64,000 bases of DNA from Streptomyces sp. NBC_01669. Its GTDB lineage: Bacteria; Actinomycetota; Actinomycetes; Streptomycetales; Streptomycetaceae. Position numbers and translations under genes: made by a program. The DNA is taken from assembly GCF_026339735.1 (NCBI RefSeq), contig NZ_JAPEQG010000001.1:2480001-2544000 (forward strand), in the 5' to 3' direction. Below, in pieces: positions 24,669 through 34,236 of this stretch. Position 1 is the first letter of the stretch. Every line of letters starts with the position of its first letter. The notes beneath the pieces were generated by a model. It had not been told where the DNA came from. It was given only the letters and a program-made list of their open reading frames with translations, and ran no database searches.

Positions 24669-26042
24669 TCAGCGGGGCGGCTGTACCACCGTCAGCCGGC
24701 GATCGGGCAGGTGACCGGTGAGCGCCACAGTGGGGCCGTGGGACAGCCCGCTCGGGTCCGGCACGTCGGACGGAATCGTGATGTCGGCCGCGATCGCACG
24801 GTCCGCCGAGCCGGGCGGGGGCGGGAACGGAGCAGCCGTCTCGATCAGGTGCTTGTAGTAGTCGAGCGACTTGGCCATGTCGACGGTGACGGCGGCGGTG
24901 ACCCGTCCTTGGAAGCCGTAGACCACGGCCAGGCGGCGCGCCTCCAGAGAGCCTTGGGCGATGACCACGTGGTCGGAGTAGGTGGGCACGCCCACCGACT
25001 TGATGTTGAGCCCGAACTGGGTCGACCAGAACGTCGGTACGGCGAGGTGCGGGCGCCGCAGGGGCCCTGGACTGACCATGTTGTGGGCCGCCACCTCGGC
25101 CTGTGCGACCGCGTTGCCCCAGTGTTCCAGGGAGAGCATCTGGTACCCGAACAGCGGGTGCGGGAACCGGGAGACGTCGCCGGCCACGAAGACGTCGTCG
25201 GTGACGATCCCGTACATGTCGAAGGCCCGGCACCCGGCGTCGCAGGCGACTCCGCGCGGACCCGCTGCCAGCCCCGACTCCGCCAGCCACTCGACGTTGC
25301 GGACCGCCCCCAACGCCACGACGCACACATCCGCGTCGACACGGCTGCCGTCGGACAGGTCCGCACCGGTGAACCGGCCGTTCCCGTCCCCGCGCAGCGT
25401 AGTGACCGTCACGCCGCAGCGCAGGTCCACGCCGTGGTTGCGATGCATGACGGCCGCAAGTTTCGACAGAGTGCCGCCGAGCGCGCCCACCAAGGGTGCG
25501 GGGCCGCGTTCTGCGACCGTGACCTCGATCCCCCGCTCCCGGCAGGCCGAGGCGATCTCCGAACCGGTGAAGCCGGCGCCGATCACCAGCACCCGTTTCG
25601 GCCCGGCGGCCAGTCGCTCGGCCAGCCCCCCGGCCTCGTCGCGGGTGCGCAGGGTGAACACCCCGTCCAGGGATGCCTCCTCCGGGTTGGGCCAGGGCCG
25701 TGCCCGGGTCCCGGTGGCGATCAGCAGCCGGTCGAACGGCAGCGACTCGCCGTCGGCCAGCATCACCCGCTTCCCGAGAGGGTCCAGGCCGGTGGCACGT
25801 ACTCCCAGCCGCCAGTCGGCGTCCGGATCCCGGCGCATCGGCAGCCCCGTGGTGTCCGCCGGCACCTTGCCCAGCAGCACCTGCTTGGACAGCGGTGGCC
25901 GGTCGTAGGGCGGACAGGACTCATCCCCCACCACGGTCAGTGAGCCGATGAAGCCCTCCTCGCGCAGCGTTTCCGCGGCCCTCAACCCGGCCAGCGACGC
26001 GCCGACGATGACGATGCGGCCGTCCCGCAGATCACCGGGCAC
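24669..26042 (-). CDS. NAD(P)H-dependent ferredoxin reductase (FAD)
   Basis: A 457-residue flavoprotein with two dinucleotide folds: FAD-binding VGASLAGLRAAETL at the N-terminus and NAD-binding VIGAGFTGSEIASAC near residue 148. A later FAD motif contains FVAGDVSRF. It belongs to the ferredoxin reductase family that feeds P450s through small ferredoxins. The start is GTG, overlapping the ferredoxin gene by 11 bp, with GGAGG upstream. About 40 extra C-terminal residues exceed the usual 410-420 length and look unstructured (Pro- and Asp-rich). Confidence 0.92.
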   Translation of the reverse strand: MPGDLRDGRIVIVGASLAGLRAAETLREEGFIGSLTVVGDESCPPYDRPPLSKQVLLGKVPADTTGLPMRRDPDADWRLGVRATGLDPLGKRVMLADGESLPFDRLLIATGTRARPWPNPEEASLDGVFTLRTRDEAGGLAERLAAGPKRVLVIGAGFTGSEIASACRERGIEVTVAERGPAPLVGALGGTLSKLAAVMHRNHGVDLRCGVTVTTLRGDGNGRFTGADLSDGSRVDADVCVVALGAVRNVEWLAESGLAAGPRGVACDAGCRAFDMYGIVTDDVFVAGDVSRFPHPLFGYQMLSLEHWGNAVAQAEVAAHNMVSPGPLRRPHLAVPTFWSTQFGLNIKSVGVPTYSDHVVIAQGSLEARRLAVVYGFQGRVTAAVTVDMAKSLDYYKHLIETAAPFPPPPGSADRAIAADITIPSDVPDPSGLSHGPTVALTGHLPDRRLTVVQPPR

Positions 26043-26241
26043 CGGCGCTCACCTCCTCGCCGACGAGGATGGCCTGGACCGGGCACGCCGCCGCGGCCTG
26101 GCGCACGCGCTCGGCCTGGTCGTCCGGGGCGGCCGGGGCGTACAGCAACCCCTCGTCACCGTGCAGCTCGAACACCTCCGGCGCGAGGAAGACGCATTGC
26201 GCATAGCCCTGGCAGCGCGTGAGGTCCACAACGATCTGCAT
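26032..26241 (-). CDS. Ferredoxin, single 3Fe-4S cluster type
   Basis: A 69-residue ferredoxin with the pattern CQGYAQC...ACP, the three-cysteine motif of the 3Fe-4S ferredoxins that partner actinobacterial P450s. It is the first gene of the operon, followed immediately by the reductase and the P450. It would carry electrons from reductase to P450 in the cytoplasm. Confidence 0.93.
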   Translation of the reverse strand: MQIVVDLTRCQGYAQCVFLAPEVFELHGDEGLLYAPAAPDDQAERVRQAAAACPVQAILVGEEVSAGAR

Positions 26242-26420
26242 GGCTGGTCACTCCCTGAGTCGTACCGGCGTCCCCTTCCCTTTCTACGCCGGTATCGCAC
26301 CGGACGCTCTTCACGACCGGACCGCCTACGCGGAAGTGGTCCGCACCACCGCCCCCGAGGGCGCCGCCACGTGGATGACGGTGCGGTCCGACCTCGATCG
26401 AGTCGATCAACGCCCGGCTG

Positions 26421-26512
26421 TCCGTCGATGTGGAGACCGGCGAGCGCGTGGACGTGCTGCCCGGCCGCATCGCGGAGACGCTCATGGCCTGGCTGCGCGA
26501 TCATCCCGTAAG
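26421..26512 (+). pseudogene. Remnant of an ISL3-type transposase
   Basis: The translation SVDVETGERVDVLPGRIAE, followed by TLMAWLRDHP, matches the start of the catalytic domain of ISL3 transposases, just after the first catalytic Asp. Both ends break off, with no upstream DDE/zinc-finger part and no downstream Asp/Glu region in any frame. The rest of 26242-26783 has no convincing gene, only short incompatible fragments. This is an old insertion scar next to the P450 operon. Confidence 0.55.
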
Positions 26513-26783
26513 GGGATCGCCTGCCGGCTGGTCGAGCAGCCGCTCGACCCGTTGGGCCAGTGGCGTGACGTGGGCGACCCTCATCGATGAGGGCGCGTTG
26601 CTGAGGAGCTGTTCGGGTGATTCGCCGAGGAGGCCGTCGGCCAGTCCGTGACCGCGCTCATGCGTGAGGTCGCCGCCGACGACGAATGGCGGCGAGAAGG
26701 TCCTCGGAGACGGCCGGGGCGCCGCATCTGCTCCGTCTCGTACTTCCGCTTGGAGGCGCGTCGCGCGCTTCCCGCCCACTCGG

Positions 26784-27992
26784 TCACACCGCGTCTGCCA
26801 CCCGGCCCCAGAACCAGTACAGACTCACGATCACGATGGGCGCGGCCATCGCGGGCAGGGCCCAGCGGTGTGCGGGAGTCCGGCGAAGGAGGACCAGCAG
26901 CGGGAACACCACGGCGATGATGCCCAATTGCACCGCCTCGATACCGGCGTTGAAGCTCAGCAGCGACAGCAGCAGTTCCCAGGACGGGTTCTCGTCGATG
27001 CCGAGCGCGCCGGCGAAGCCCAGACCGTGGACGAGTCCGAACAGGAACACGACCGGCAGCCGCCAGCGCCCGGCCCCCTCACGTTCGCGCAGGGCGACGT
27101 TGGCCAGGGCCACGACGGCGATGGAGGCGGCGATGACGGGCTCCACGACCGATCCCGGCACGTTCACGACGCCCGTGGCCGCCAGGAGGAACGTGACGCT
27201 GTGCGCGACCGTGAAGGCGGTCGCCGCGAGAACGATGTCGCGCAGGCCGCGGGCGCCGATGAGCAGCGACAGCAGGAAGAGGATGTGGTCCAGGCCGAAC
27301 AGCAGGTGCTCGGTGCCGAGCAGGAAGAACTCCACGATCTGGTGCGACTCGTGGTGTCCGCCGGTCTCCAGGGTCGGTTCGGCGGCGGACAGGACCTGGG
27401 AGCCCCTCTGCCCGTCCATGTCGTAGTGGACGATCGTCTCGGCGCTGTGGACGAAACTCTCGGTGTCGGGGAACAGGGCGCTGGAGATCGTGTAGGTGCC
27501 GTCGGGGCCGCCCGCGCAGGCGTAGGCCAGGGTGAGGACGGCGAACGGCCGGTTGCCGCGGGTGCGGATGTCCGCGTCGCCGGCACGGCGGGGTGTGCAG
27601 ACCTTGCCGTCGTGGGTGACGGCGAAGCGTCCCGTGACGTACTCGGTCACCGCGCCGGCATGGGTGTGGAGCTGGTGCAGCTGCTCTGCGCGGTCCTTCG
27701 CCTCGTATGCCTCGGCGTAGAGCCAGGCCGACTTCATGAGCAGGTCGTATTCGAGGTCCAGGGTCGCCTCGACACGGGCTCCGGTGCCCTCCACCTCGAC
27801 GTACGCGGTTGAGGTCACGTCGTGCGCGGCGGCAGGGGACGGATGGGCGAGGCCGACGGCGAGCACGGCCACCAGGGCCGCGACGGTGGTGAGGAGCGCG
27901 GCGGACAGCCGGCGCGGCGGGAGCCGGGGCAGCCAGGAGGAGGACGGGAGCGTTGGCAGTGGTGTTGGCGTGGGCACGGGGGCGGGACGCAT
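26784..27992 (-). CDS. HupE/UreJ-like membrane protein with extracellular N-terminal domain
   Basis: A 402-residue protein. A proline-rich N-terminus and hydrophobic segment (about residues 30-55) end at an AHA-like signal cleavage region. A soluble extracellular domain follows (about 57-215), then about six or seven transmembrane helices with the HupE/UreJ_2 hallmarks EHLLFGLDHILFLL and FGLVHGLGFAG. The family is thought to handle metals such as nickel, but its function is not settled. It stands alone between the transposase scar and the phosphoesterase gene, which is read in the same direction. Confidence 0.85.
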   Translation of the reverse strand: MRPAPVPTPTPLPTLPSSSWLPRLPPRRLSAALLTTVAALVAVLAVGLAHPSPAAAHDVTSTAYVEVEGTGARVEATLDLEYDLLMKSAWLYAEAYEAKDRAEQLHQLHTHAGAVTEYVTGRFAVTHDGKVCTPRRAGDADIRTRGNRPFAVLTLAYACAGGPDGTYTISSALFPDTESFVHSAETIVHYDMDGQRGSQVLSAAEPTLETGGHHESHQIVEFFLLGTEHLLFGLDHILFLLSLLIGARGLRDIVLAATAFTVAHSVTFLLAATGVVNVPGSVVEPVIAASIAVVALANVALREREGAGRWRLPVVFLFGLVHGLGFAGALGIDENPSWELLLSLLSFNAGIEAVQLGIIAVVFPLLVLLRRTPAHRWALPAMAAPIVIVSLYWFWGRVADAV

Positions 27993-28110
27993 GGAGGTCT
28001 CGGTTCTCGCTGTCGAGGGGGCGAACGGCGGCGAGCCCGCCGTCCCGGACCGGTCGGGTCCGGGACGGCGGGCGTGGGTGCCGGACAGGCGCTACCGGCG
28101 GGTCAACCGG

Positions 28111-31100
28111 TCATCGCCGGTCGGTGGACGACGTGAACCAGGGGTACGCGGGCGTGTCCGCGCCCCAGACGCCGGGCCGGCCGTGGGCGTCCTTGGTCAC
28201 GAACGCACTCGGCTCGGAGGCGGTCACGCCGCCGCCGGTGGAGCGCGCCGTGACGAACCACGCGTGGGTCGTGCCGGGCTTGAGTCCCTTCCAGGTCACC
28301 GAGGCGATCCCACCCGAGTCGACCTTGGTCTTCCCGATGACGCTCACGGGGTCGTAGAGCGCCAGCGAGTCGGTCTTGAAGGTCGTCTTGCGGCTGCTGA
28401 GGTCGATCGGCAGCACCATGTTGTCCTCGGTGCCGTCGTAGCGGTGGTTCGTGTCGTACTCGGTGGCGCCGAACTCGTCGAGCAGCGGCGAGTAGGTGTC
28501 CACGGTCAGTTCGGAGCGGTCGACGTCGAACTGGAGCATCCGGAAGAAGCTCGCGCCGAACTGGAGCTTGTCGTCGGGCTTGTAGCCGCCGATCTCGGTG
28601 AGCCCGAGCCGGTCCGCGGACACCGTGTAGAACTGGTAGTCCGCGAGCAGCTCGACGACGTCGTGTGTGACCTCGCCGACCTTGGGCTTCACGTTGGTGC
28701 CGACGCCGTGCTCGTGACCGGCGAGGATCAGGAACACGTTCGGGTTGTCCTGGACCACCTTCTTGTACAGCATCGAGCCGTCGGGCGCGGAGAACGGGGC
28801 GCCGCGTCCGTTCGGGCTGCCGCTCGGCGCGAGGTAGTCGTGCGAGAGCAGGATGCCGTTGCGGTCGGGGAAGCGCTTGAAGACCGAGTCGGCCCATTCG
28901 GCCTCCTCGCGCGTCACGCCGTAGGAGAGACCGACCACGACGAAGTCGAGGCCGCCGGCGGAGAACAGGTCGTAGTGGTTCTGGTTGTCGCCCTCACGCC
29001 ACGGGCCGCCGTACTCGGCGTGCTTCCAGCCCTTGGAGAGCGCCTGGTAGCGCTCGGGCCCGTAGTACTGGTTGTAGATCGCGTCCGGACCGTTCTCGGT
29101 GCCCGACTGGTTGTCGTGGTTGCCCGCGATCACACCGTTGGGCACACCCGCGTCGTCCAGGATCTTCTGCTGCTTCGAGGACAGCTCCAGCTCGCCGGTG
29201 ATCTGGCGCTGCATGGCCTCGTCGGCGGGCTTGCGGATGTTGTTCTCGATGATGTCGCCGGTGTGGGCGACGTAGGCGATCTTGCGCTTGTCCTTGTTGT
29301 CGGCGATCCAGCGCGACACGTCGCCGTACGCCTTCTCCCAGACCGCGCGCTCCTCGGGCGTCTCCTGCTCCACCGCCCCCTCGGAAAGGTACTGCGTGTC
29401 GGTGTAGTGGACGATCGAGAAGTCGTACGAATCGGGGTCGGCGAACCGGTTCGGGTCACCGGCGTCGATGTCGTCGGCGAACGGATCCTCGCCGGTCACC
29501 ATGGTGTGGACCTGCTGCCCATCGACGTACTTCCGGTCGACGACGGCGGTCAGGACGGTGTCGCCCTCGGCGACGCCGCGGGCGCTGGTCAGGACGTCCC
29601 ACTTCGACGTCGCGGTGTTCCACACACGCAGCGCGGCGAGCCGCTCGGGGTCGATGACACCCTCCCAGCGCAGCACAGGCGCGTCGACGTGACCCTTCAC
29701 CTGGACGTCGAACCGCTGGAACGTGACGTCCTCGGCGGCCGGCGCCTCGAGCGTCCTGCCGTCGGCGGGGGCGAGGCCTTCGGCCTTCACCTTCTTCTCG
29801 CCCTTGACCTCGAGCGTGGTGGGAACGGACGCGGCCGTGCCCTGGTACACCTGGTTCGGGGTGAGGATCTCGGCCTCGGAGAACGTGGCGCTCACCTCGC
29901 CGCCGTCGGGCTCGGCCACCTTCGCCGACAGCTTGACGCTGCTGCCCGCGTCGGTCGTGCCGGACTTCGGGGTGAGGTCGGCGGGGACGTCCGGGATGCC
30001 GGCGGAGGTGAACTTCACCTTGCGGGTTCCGCTGTTGCCGATGCCGTCGGTGCCGGACACCGTCAGGGTGTGCTCGCCGGCGGACAGGCCCGGCCCCACC
30101 GGGGCACCGAGCTGGACCGGCTTGCCGTCCAGCTTGACGTCCGGGCCGTTCACCACGCCGGAGAGGTCCTCGAGCCGGACATCGAGGACGACCGAGGCGG
30201 TGATCTTCTGACCGGCGGCGGGGACGCTGGCGGCCACCCGCGGCGCGGAGTTGTCGGTGACCAGGACCCGGGTCGCGGTCCTGCCGGTCTTCGACGTCGC
30301 GGCCAGGGTGTGCTTGCCGTCGTCGAGCTTCGTCGTGTCGAGGTCTGCGCGCAGGCCCTGGGCCGGGCCCTCGACGAAGAACTCGAGGTCGATCTCGGTC
30401 AGCGGGTTGACGTTGTCGCCGCAGTTGCCGTCACCGAGGCTGTACGAGCCCTTGAGCATCCGGCCTGCGGCGGTGCCGTTCGCCGGTGTGAGGGTGATGC
30501 CGGAGACGGCGAAGTCGTCGTGGTTGTCGCCGCATGACGTCGGATAGGTGCCGGCGACGAAGTCGATCGTGTTCCAGCCGGGGACGAGCCACTCGTTCGG
30601 GAAGGCCAGGTCGACGTGCCGACTGACGAAGTCGCCGTCGAGCACGTGCTTCTGACCGTTCACCAGAATGTGGTTCTGGTAGCGGGCCTCGATCGAGTTG
30701 CTGCCCACGGTGAAGCCGAGGGTCGCGTTGCCGGAGCCGAGGGTGTCGGAGACGTGCACGGCCGGGGCGTCGATCGCGTAGTGCAGTTCCACCTCGCGCA
30801 GGCGGGTGTCGCTGTTGCCGCAGGTGCCGTCGCCCATGGCGTAGGAGTCCGCGATGTCGCGGCCGGTGACGGTGCCGCCGTCGAAGGCGAACGCGAGACG
30901 CGAGATGTCGAAGTCGTCGCGGTTGTTGCCGCAGCTCTCCCTGTACGGGCTGGTGACCACCGTGACGGTGTTGTCACCGGGCACCAGGAATCGCGCCGGG
31001 ATCGCGATGTCGACCCGCTGGCTCACCCAGGTGCCGCCCATGTCGATGCGCTTGCCATTGACGAGCAGGTAGTTGTCGTACCGGTCGTCGATCGAGTCCG

Positions 31101-32088
31101 ACCCGACGTCGAAGGAGAAGGTCGCCGCGCGGTTGCCGAGGTGCGCATCGGTGACGGGCGCGTCGCCGTCCACGGTCAGCGACTCGGCGGCGCCCTCGGC
31201 GCCCGCCGGGAAGTTCGTGAACACCGACTGCCGTCCGGCCACCAGCGTGCCGTCCTTGGGCAGCAACCCGGGGGCGCCCGCCGGGGCGTTGTTCACCGTC
31301 ACGGTGTTCTTGACGGTCCTGCCCGCGGCGGTCGTCGCGGTGAGCGTGTGCACGCCGTTGGCAAGCTTCGTGGTGTCCAGGTCGGCTGTGAGGCCGGTGG
31401 TGCCCTGCGGGTCGCCCAAGACGAAGAAGCTGAGTACGGCCTTCGTCAGCAGCGAGGTGTTGGAACCGCAACTGCCGTCGCCGAAGGAGTACGTGTACTC
31501 GTTCTCCTCACCGTCCGCGACCTCGCCGAGCAGGTCCAGGCTGATGTCGGAGAGCACGAAATCGTCGTAGTTGGTGCCGCACGAGCTGTCGACCGTGCCG
31601 GCGAAGAACTCGATCTTGTTCTCGCCCTTGACGAGGTGCTGGTTCGGGATCTCGATCGTGCCCCGCTCGTTGACGAGGTCGCCGATGTCTGCCCGGTACT
31701 CACCGTTGACCAGCACGTAGTTGTGGTAGCGGGCCTCGGTCGAGTTCGACCCGACGTCGAAACCGAGCCGGGACACCCCGACCGTCCGCTCGCCGTCGAT
31801 GGCCTTCCCGTCGACCGCGAGCCGCGTCACGGAGTCACCGGCCAGCGTCGGCGTGCCCGCGGCCTTCTGCGTGCCTTCCAGATATGCACCGTCGCCGGGG
31901 GTGAGGGTCGGCAGGCTCGTGGCCTCCGCCGTCCCGCTCTGCCCTGGTGTGCGCTGCTCCGAACCGGTTTCGGCGTACGCCGCCGTCAGATTGCCGCCCG
32001 CGAGGAGCAGCGCGGTGAGAGCCGCCCCCGCGAGCCGTCGTCCACCTGATCTGCCAGTCGGCCGTACTCGCCGCTCTGTGGGCCGCAT
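28111..32088 (-). CDS. Large secreted metallophosphoesterase with N-terminal repeats
   Basis: A 1325-residue exported protein. A twin-positive signal peptide (about residues 1-38, ending AYA) is followed by three related repeats of about 190 residues, further beta-rich/Ig-like segments (about 680-860) and a calcineurin-type metallophosphoesterase domain (about 880-1250). That domain shows YTDTQY, HTGDIIENN, GNHDN and GHEHG, which cover the metal-binding Asp, Asn and His residues. A fibronectin-like segment ends the protein. No LPXTG or membrane anchor is seen, so it is probably released. ATG 32088 follows GGAAGGA. Phosphate scavenging from extracellular polymers or nucleotides is likely, but the substrate is not known. 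Confidence 0.9.
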   Translation of the reverse strand: MRPTERRVRPTGRSGGRRLAGAALTALLLAGGNLTAAYAETGSEQRTPGQSGTAEATSLPTLTPGDGAYLEGTQKAAGTPTLAGDSVTRLAVDGKAIDGERTVGVSRLGFDVGSNSTEARYHNYVLVNGEYRADIGDLVNERGTIEIPNQHLVKGENKIEFFAGTVDSSCGTNYDDFVLSDISLDLLGEVADGEENEYTYSFGDGSCGSNTSLLTKAVLSFFVLGDPQGTTGLTADLDTTKLANGVHTLTATTAAGRTVKNTVTVNNAPAGAPGLLPKDGTLVAGRQSVFTNFPAGAEGAAESLTVDGDAPVTDAHLGNRAATFSFDVGSDSIDDRYDNYLLVNGKRIDMGGTWVSQRVDIAIPARFLVPGDNTVTVVTSPYRESCGNNRDDFDISRLAFAFDGGTVTGRDIADSYAMGDGTCGNSDTRLREVELHYAIDAPAVHVSDTLGSGNATLGFTVGSNSIEARYQNHILVNGQKHVLDGDFVSRHVDLAFPNEWLVPGWNTIDFVAGTYPTSCGDNHDDFAVSGITLTPANGTAAGRMLKGSYSLGDGNCGDNVNPLTEIDLEFFVEGPAQGLRADLDTTKLDDGKHTLAATSKTGRTATRVLVTDNSAPRVAASVPAAGQKITASVVLDVRLEDLSGVVNGPDVKLDGKPVQLGAPVGPGLSAGEHTLTVSGTDGIGNSGTRKVKFTSAGIPDVPADLTPKSGTTDAGSSVKLSAKVAEPDGGEVSATFSEAEILTPNQVYQGTAASVPTTLEVKGEKKVKAEGLAPADGRTLEAPAAEDVTFQRFDVQVKGHVDAPVLRWEGVIDPERLAALRVWNTATSKWDVLTSARGVAEGDTVLTAVVDRKYVDGQQVHTMVTGEDPFADDIDAGDPNRFADPDSYDFSIVHYTDTQYLSEGAVEQETPEERAVWEKAYGDVSRWIADNKDKRKIAYVAHTGDIIENNIRKPADEAMQRQITGELELSSKQQKILDDAGVPNGVIAGNHDNQSGTENGPDAIYNQYYGPERYQALSKGWKHAEYGGPWREGDNQNHYDLFSAGGLDFVVVGLSYGVTREEAEWADSVFKRFPDRNGILLSHDYLAPSGSPNGRGAPFSAPDGSMLYKKVVQDNPNVFLILAGHEHGVGTNVKPKVGEVTHDVVELLADYQFYTVSADRLGLTEIGGYKPDDKLQFGASFFRMLQFDVDRSELTVDTYSPLLDEFGATEYDTNHRYDGTEDNMVLPIDLSSRKTTFKTDSLALYDPVSVIGKTKVDSGGIASVTWKGLKPGTTHAWFVTARSTGGGVTASEPSAFVTKDAHGRPGVWGADTPAYPWFTSSTDRR
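30380..31840 (-). repeat. Three coding repeats inside the metallophosphoesterase gene
   Basis: Three protein repeats share the order VGSxSxxxRYxNxxLVNG, then SCGxNxDDF, then GDGxCGxN. The SCGxNxDDF motif occurs near 31560-31590, 30915-30945 and 30510-30540. The paired cysteines in each unit suggest disulfide-bonded extracellular beta domains. The copies have clearly diverged. Confidence 0.75.
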
Positions 32089-32197
32089 CAGCAGCCGTCC
32101 TTCCTGTTCGCCACAAGGTGAAGGGCACGCCGTGACGATGTACGACATGCCCGTGGCGAATCCTGGGCAGCGCGGGTGAATGGAGTTACATCACCCG

Positions 32198-32675
32198 TAA
32201 ACAACCAGTGGAAGGATTGTCGGTGGCCTGGGTTCTGAGTCGCTTTCAGTGTCAGTGCCAGAGCCATGGAGGGTCACCGCAGCCGAGATCGCGAAGAGCT
32301 GCCGCGACAGACGCCAACGACTCCGCCCTGACCGTGACGGTCTGCCAAACGGGCTCTGTCGCACTTTCTGCGGCGCCGGTGCGGGATGTCGTGCCGAAAG
32401 GATCCGATGGCGCCGGTGCGGGAAACGGGCTCGACGTCGGCCGTCCAGGAGGCGAGATCGCTGCCGCGGCGCTCGGCCATGAGCTGGACGGAAGCTCGCA
32501 CGAGCCGGGCCGGTGCGGTCGTCCCGGCGCAGACCGCGCGCATCCGAGCTCACGCGTGGGATCCGACTGCCCCCGTCACGGACCTGACCGTGGACAACAG
32601 GCCGACATCCTGAGTTCGCCCTCTATTTCGCCGGTGCTGGTTCGGCGATCCCGGGAGGGACCTAGGTTCGGCCCA
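32198..32675. other. 478-bp divergent intergenic region
   Basis: The gap separates the secreted phosphoesterase (leftward) from the mannosyltransferase operon (rightward). Open frames here have no recognisable protein. A 7-bp inverted repeat, CGGGTGA/TCACCCG, lies at 32173-32197, next to the phosphoesterase 5' end, and could be an operator. Confidence 0.3.
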
Positions 32676-34142
32676 ATGAGAGCGGTAGGGAGCGCGGTCC
32701 GGGAATGGACGCGACGGGGCATGTGGGGTTCCGTGCTGCTCTCGGCGGGTGCGTGGGGCGCCGGCGCGTTGCCGCAAGGCGTGCGGGACGGGGTGTGGGG
32801 AGCACCGGGCCCGCTCGTCACAGCGGTGGGCGCGACGGCAGCATATGCCGGACTCGGGCTGCTGGTGTGGGCCTGGTGGCAGTTGGGCACGCTTTTGCGG
32901 GCCGGTGCGGCGATGAGCCGGAGGCAGCAGTGGAGCACACTGGGATGCTGGGCGTTGCCTCTGCTGCCCGCGCCGTTGCTGTTCAGCGCTGACGTCTACA
33001 GCTACATGGCCCAGGGTGCGCTGGCCCTGCGCGGCTGGAACGTCTACGAGGTCGGCCCGACGGCACTGGGCGGCCCGCTCGCCGCCAATGTCCCGGAGAT
33101 GTGGCGGGACGCACCGGCCCCGTACGGGCCGGTGTCCGTGCTGACGAGCCAAGCCGTGGTATCGGTGACCGGGGAGCATCATGTGGTCGCCGCGGTCGTG
33201 GGGCTTCGGCTGGTGGCGCTCGCTGGGCTGGCCCTGCTGGCGTGGTCGGTGCAGCGGCTGGCGGTGCGGACGGGTGCCGGCGGTGGAGGGGCCTGGTGGG
33301 CGGCGCCGCTCAATCCGTTGATGTTGGCGCATGTGGTGGGCGGGGCGCACAACGAGGCACTGATGGTCGGCCTGATGATGGCCGGTTTCGTGGCCTTCCG
33401 CTCCGGACGATGGGGTCTGGGCGCGGCAGTGCTGATGGCGGCCGTGCTGGTGAAGGCCCCGGCTGCGGTGGCATTGGGGTGTGCCGCGATGGTGGCGGTG
33501 GCCGCGCAGTCGGGCTGGCGGCGGCGCTGCGGTCGTGCTCTGGGGATCGCCCTGGTGGCCGGCGGGACGCTGTGGCTGAGTGTGACCCTGTGCGGGCAGG
33601 GGTGGGGGTGGCTGCGGACCATGCGTACGCCGACCGAGGTGTACACGCTGCTGTCGGTGAGCACGGACGTGGGCAGAGTGCTGGAGTGGATCGCGGCCGC
33701 GGTGGGATGGAACGCCGCGCCGGGGGCGGTGACCGCGGCACGTACGGTCGGGACGCTGGCGGGGCTGGGCGCGGTGGTGTTCTGCCTATGGCGTGCTCCC
33801 CGCTACGGGGCGGAACGCGCTGCGGCAATGGGGCTGCTGGCCCTGGTGATGTGCGCTCCCACGGTGCAGGTGTGGTACCTGCTGTGGGGCGGGGTGCCGC
33901 TTGCTGTGGTGGCGTGGCGCACTCTGGCGGATGCCCGGGTGAAGGGGGCCGTGGTCGCTCTGCTCCTGCTGGTGCTGCCCGCGGGCCGGGGGCCCACCTG
34001 GACCTATGCGGTCGCCGCCGTCATCGGGGGGTCATTGACCATGGTGGTGCTGGCATGGACGGCTCAGCGGAGTCGGGAGCAGGCAGCCCTCGCCATGACC
34101 GGAGCCGCCGAGACAGGCCGGTTCCCGGCGCCTTCACCCTGA
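32676..34142 (+). CDS. mptB: Polyprenol-phosphomannose-dependent alpha-1,6-mannosyltransferase (MptB-like, GT-C)
   Basis: A 488-residue integral membrane protein with about 12-13 hydrophobic helices. The GT-C signature region LLFSADVYSYMAQG and GWNVYEVGP near residues 105-130 is characteristic of MptB-type mannosyltransferases, which extend lipomannan/lipoglycan mannan from polyprenol-phosphomannose. Downstream loops (NPLMLAHVVGGAHNEALMVG; VKAPAAVALG) also match. I start at ATG 32676 (MRAVGSAV), although GGGAGGG is about 15 bases away; the open frame continues far upstream without protein-like sequence. It is followed by a second GT-C gene. Confidence 0.82.
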   Translation: MRAVGSAVREWTRRGMWGSVLLSAGAWGAGALPQGVRDGVWGAPGPLVTAVGATAAYAGLGLLVWAWWQLGTLLRAGAAMSRRQQWSTLGCWALPLLPAPLLFSADVYSYMAQGALALRGWNVYEVGPTALGGPLAANVPEMWRDAPAPYGPVSVLTSQAVVSVTGEHHVVAAVVGLRLVALAGLALLAWSVQRLAVRTGAGGGGAWWAAPLNPLMLAHVVGGAHNEALMVGLMMAGFVAFRSGRWGLGAAVLMAAVLVKAPAAVALGCAAMVAVAAQSGWRRRCGRALGIALVAGGTLWLSVTLCGQGWGWLRTMRTPTEVYTLLSVSTDVGRVLEWIAAAVGWNAAPGAVTAARTVGTLAGLGAVVFCLWRAPRYGAERAAAMGLLALVMCAPTVQVWYLLWGGVPLAVVAWRTLADARVKGAVVALLLLVLPAGRGPTWTYAVAAVIGGSLTMVVLAWTAQRSREQAALAMTGAAETGRFPAPSP

Positions 34143-34236
34143 TGGTGGCGTGAACACGGCCCCTGCCGGCAGAGGTCCTCCGGCCGGGATTTCCTGGGCA
34201 TTCGCCCGCGACCGAACGACGTTGGAGGGCACAACC

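Noticed and set aside
26501..26779. Minus-strand 92-codon frame next to the transposase scar
   Set aside because: Some protein-like stretches, but no recognisable family and no ribosome site; considered part of the decayed region.
32171..32197. PHO box upstream of the secreted phosphoesterase
   Set aside because: One ATTCACCCG unit is present, but no adjacent 11-bp direct repeats match the PhoP consensus.
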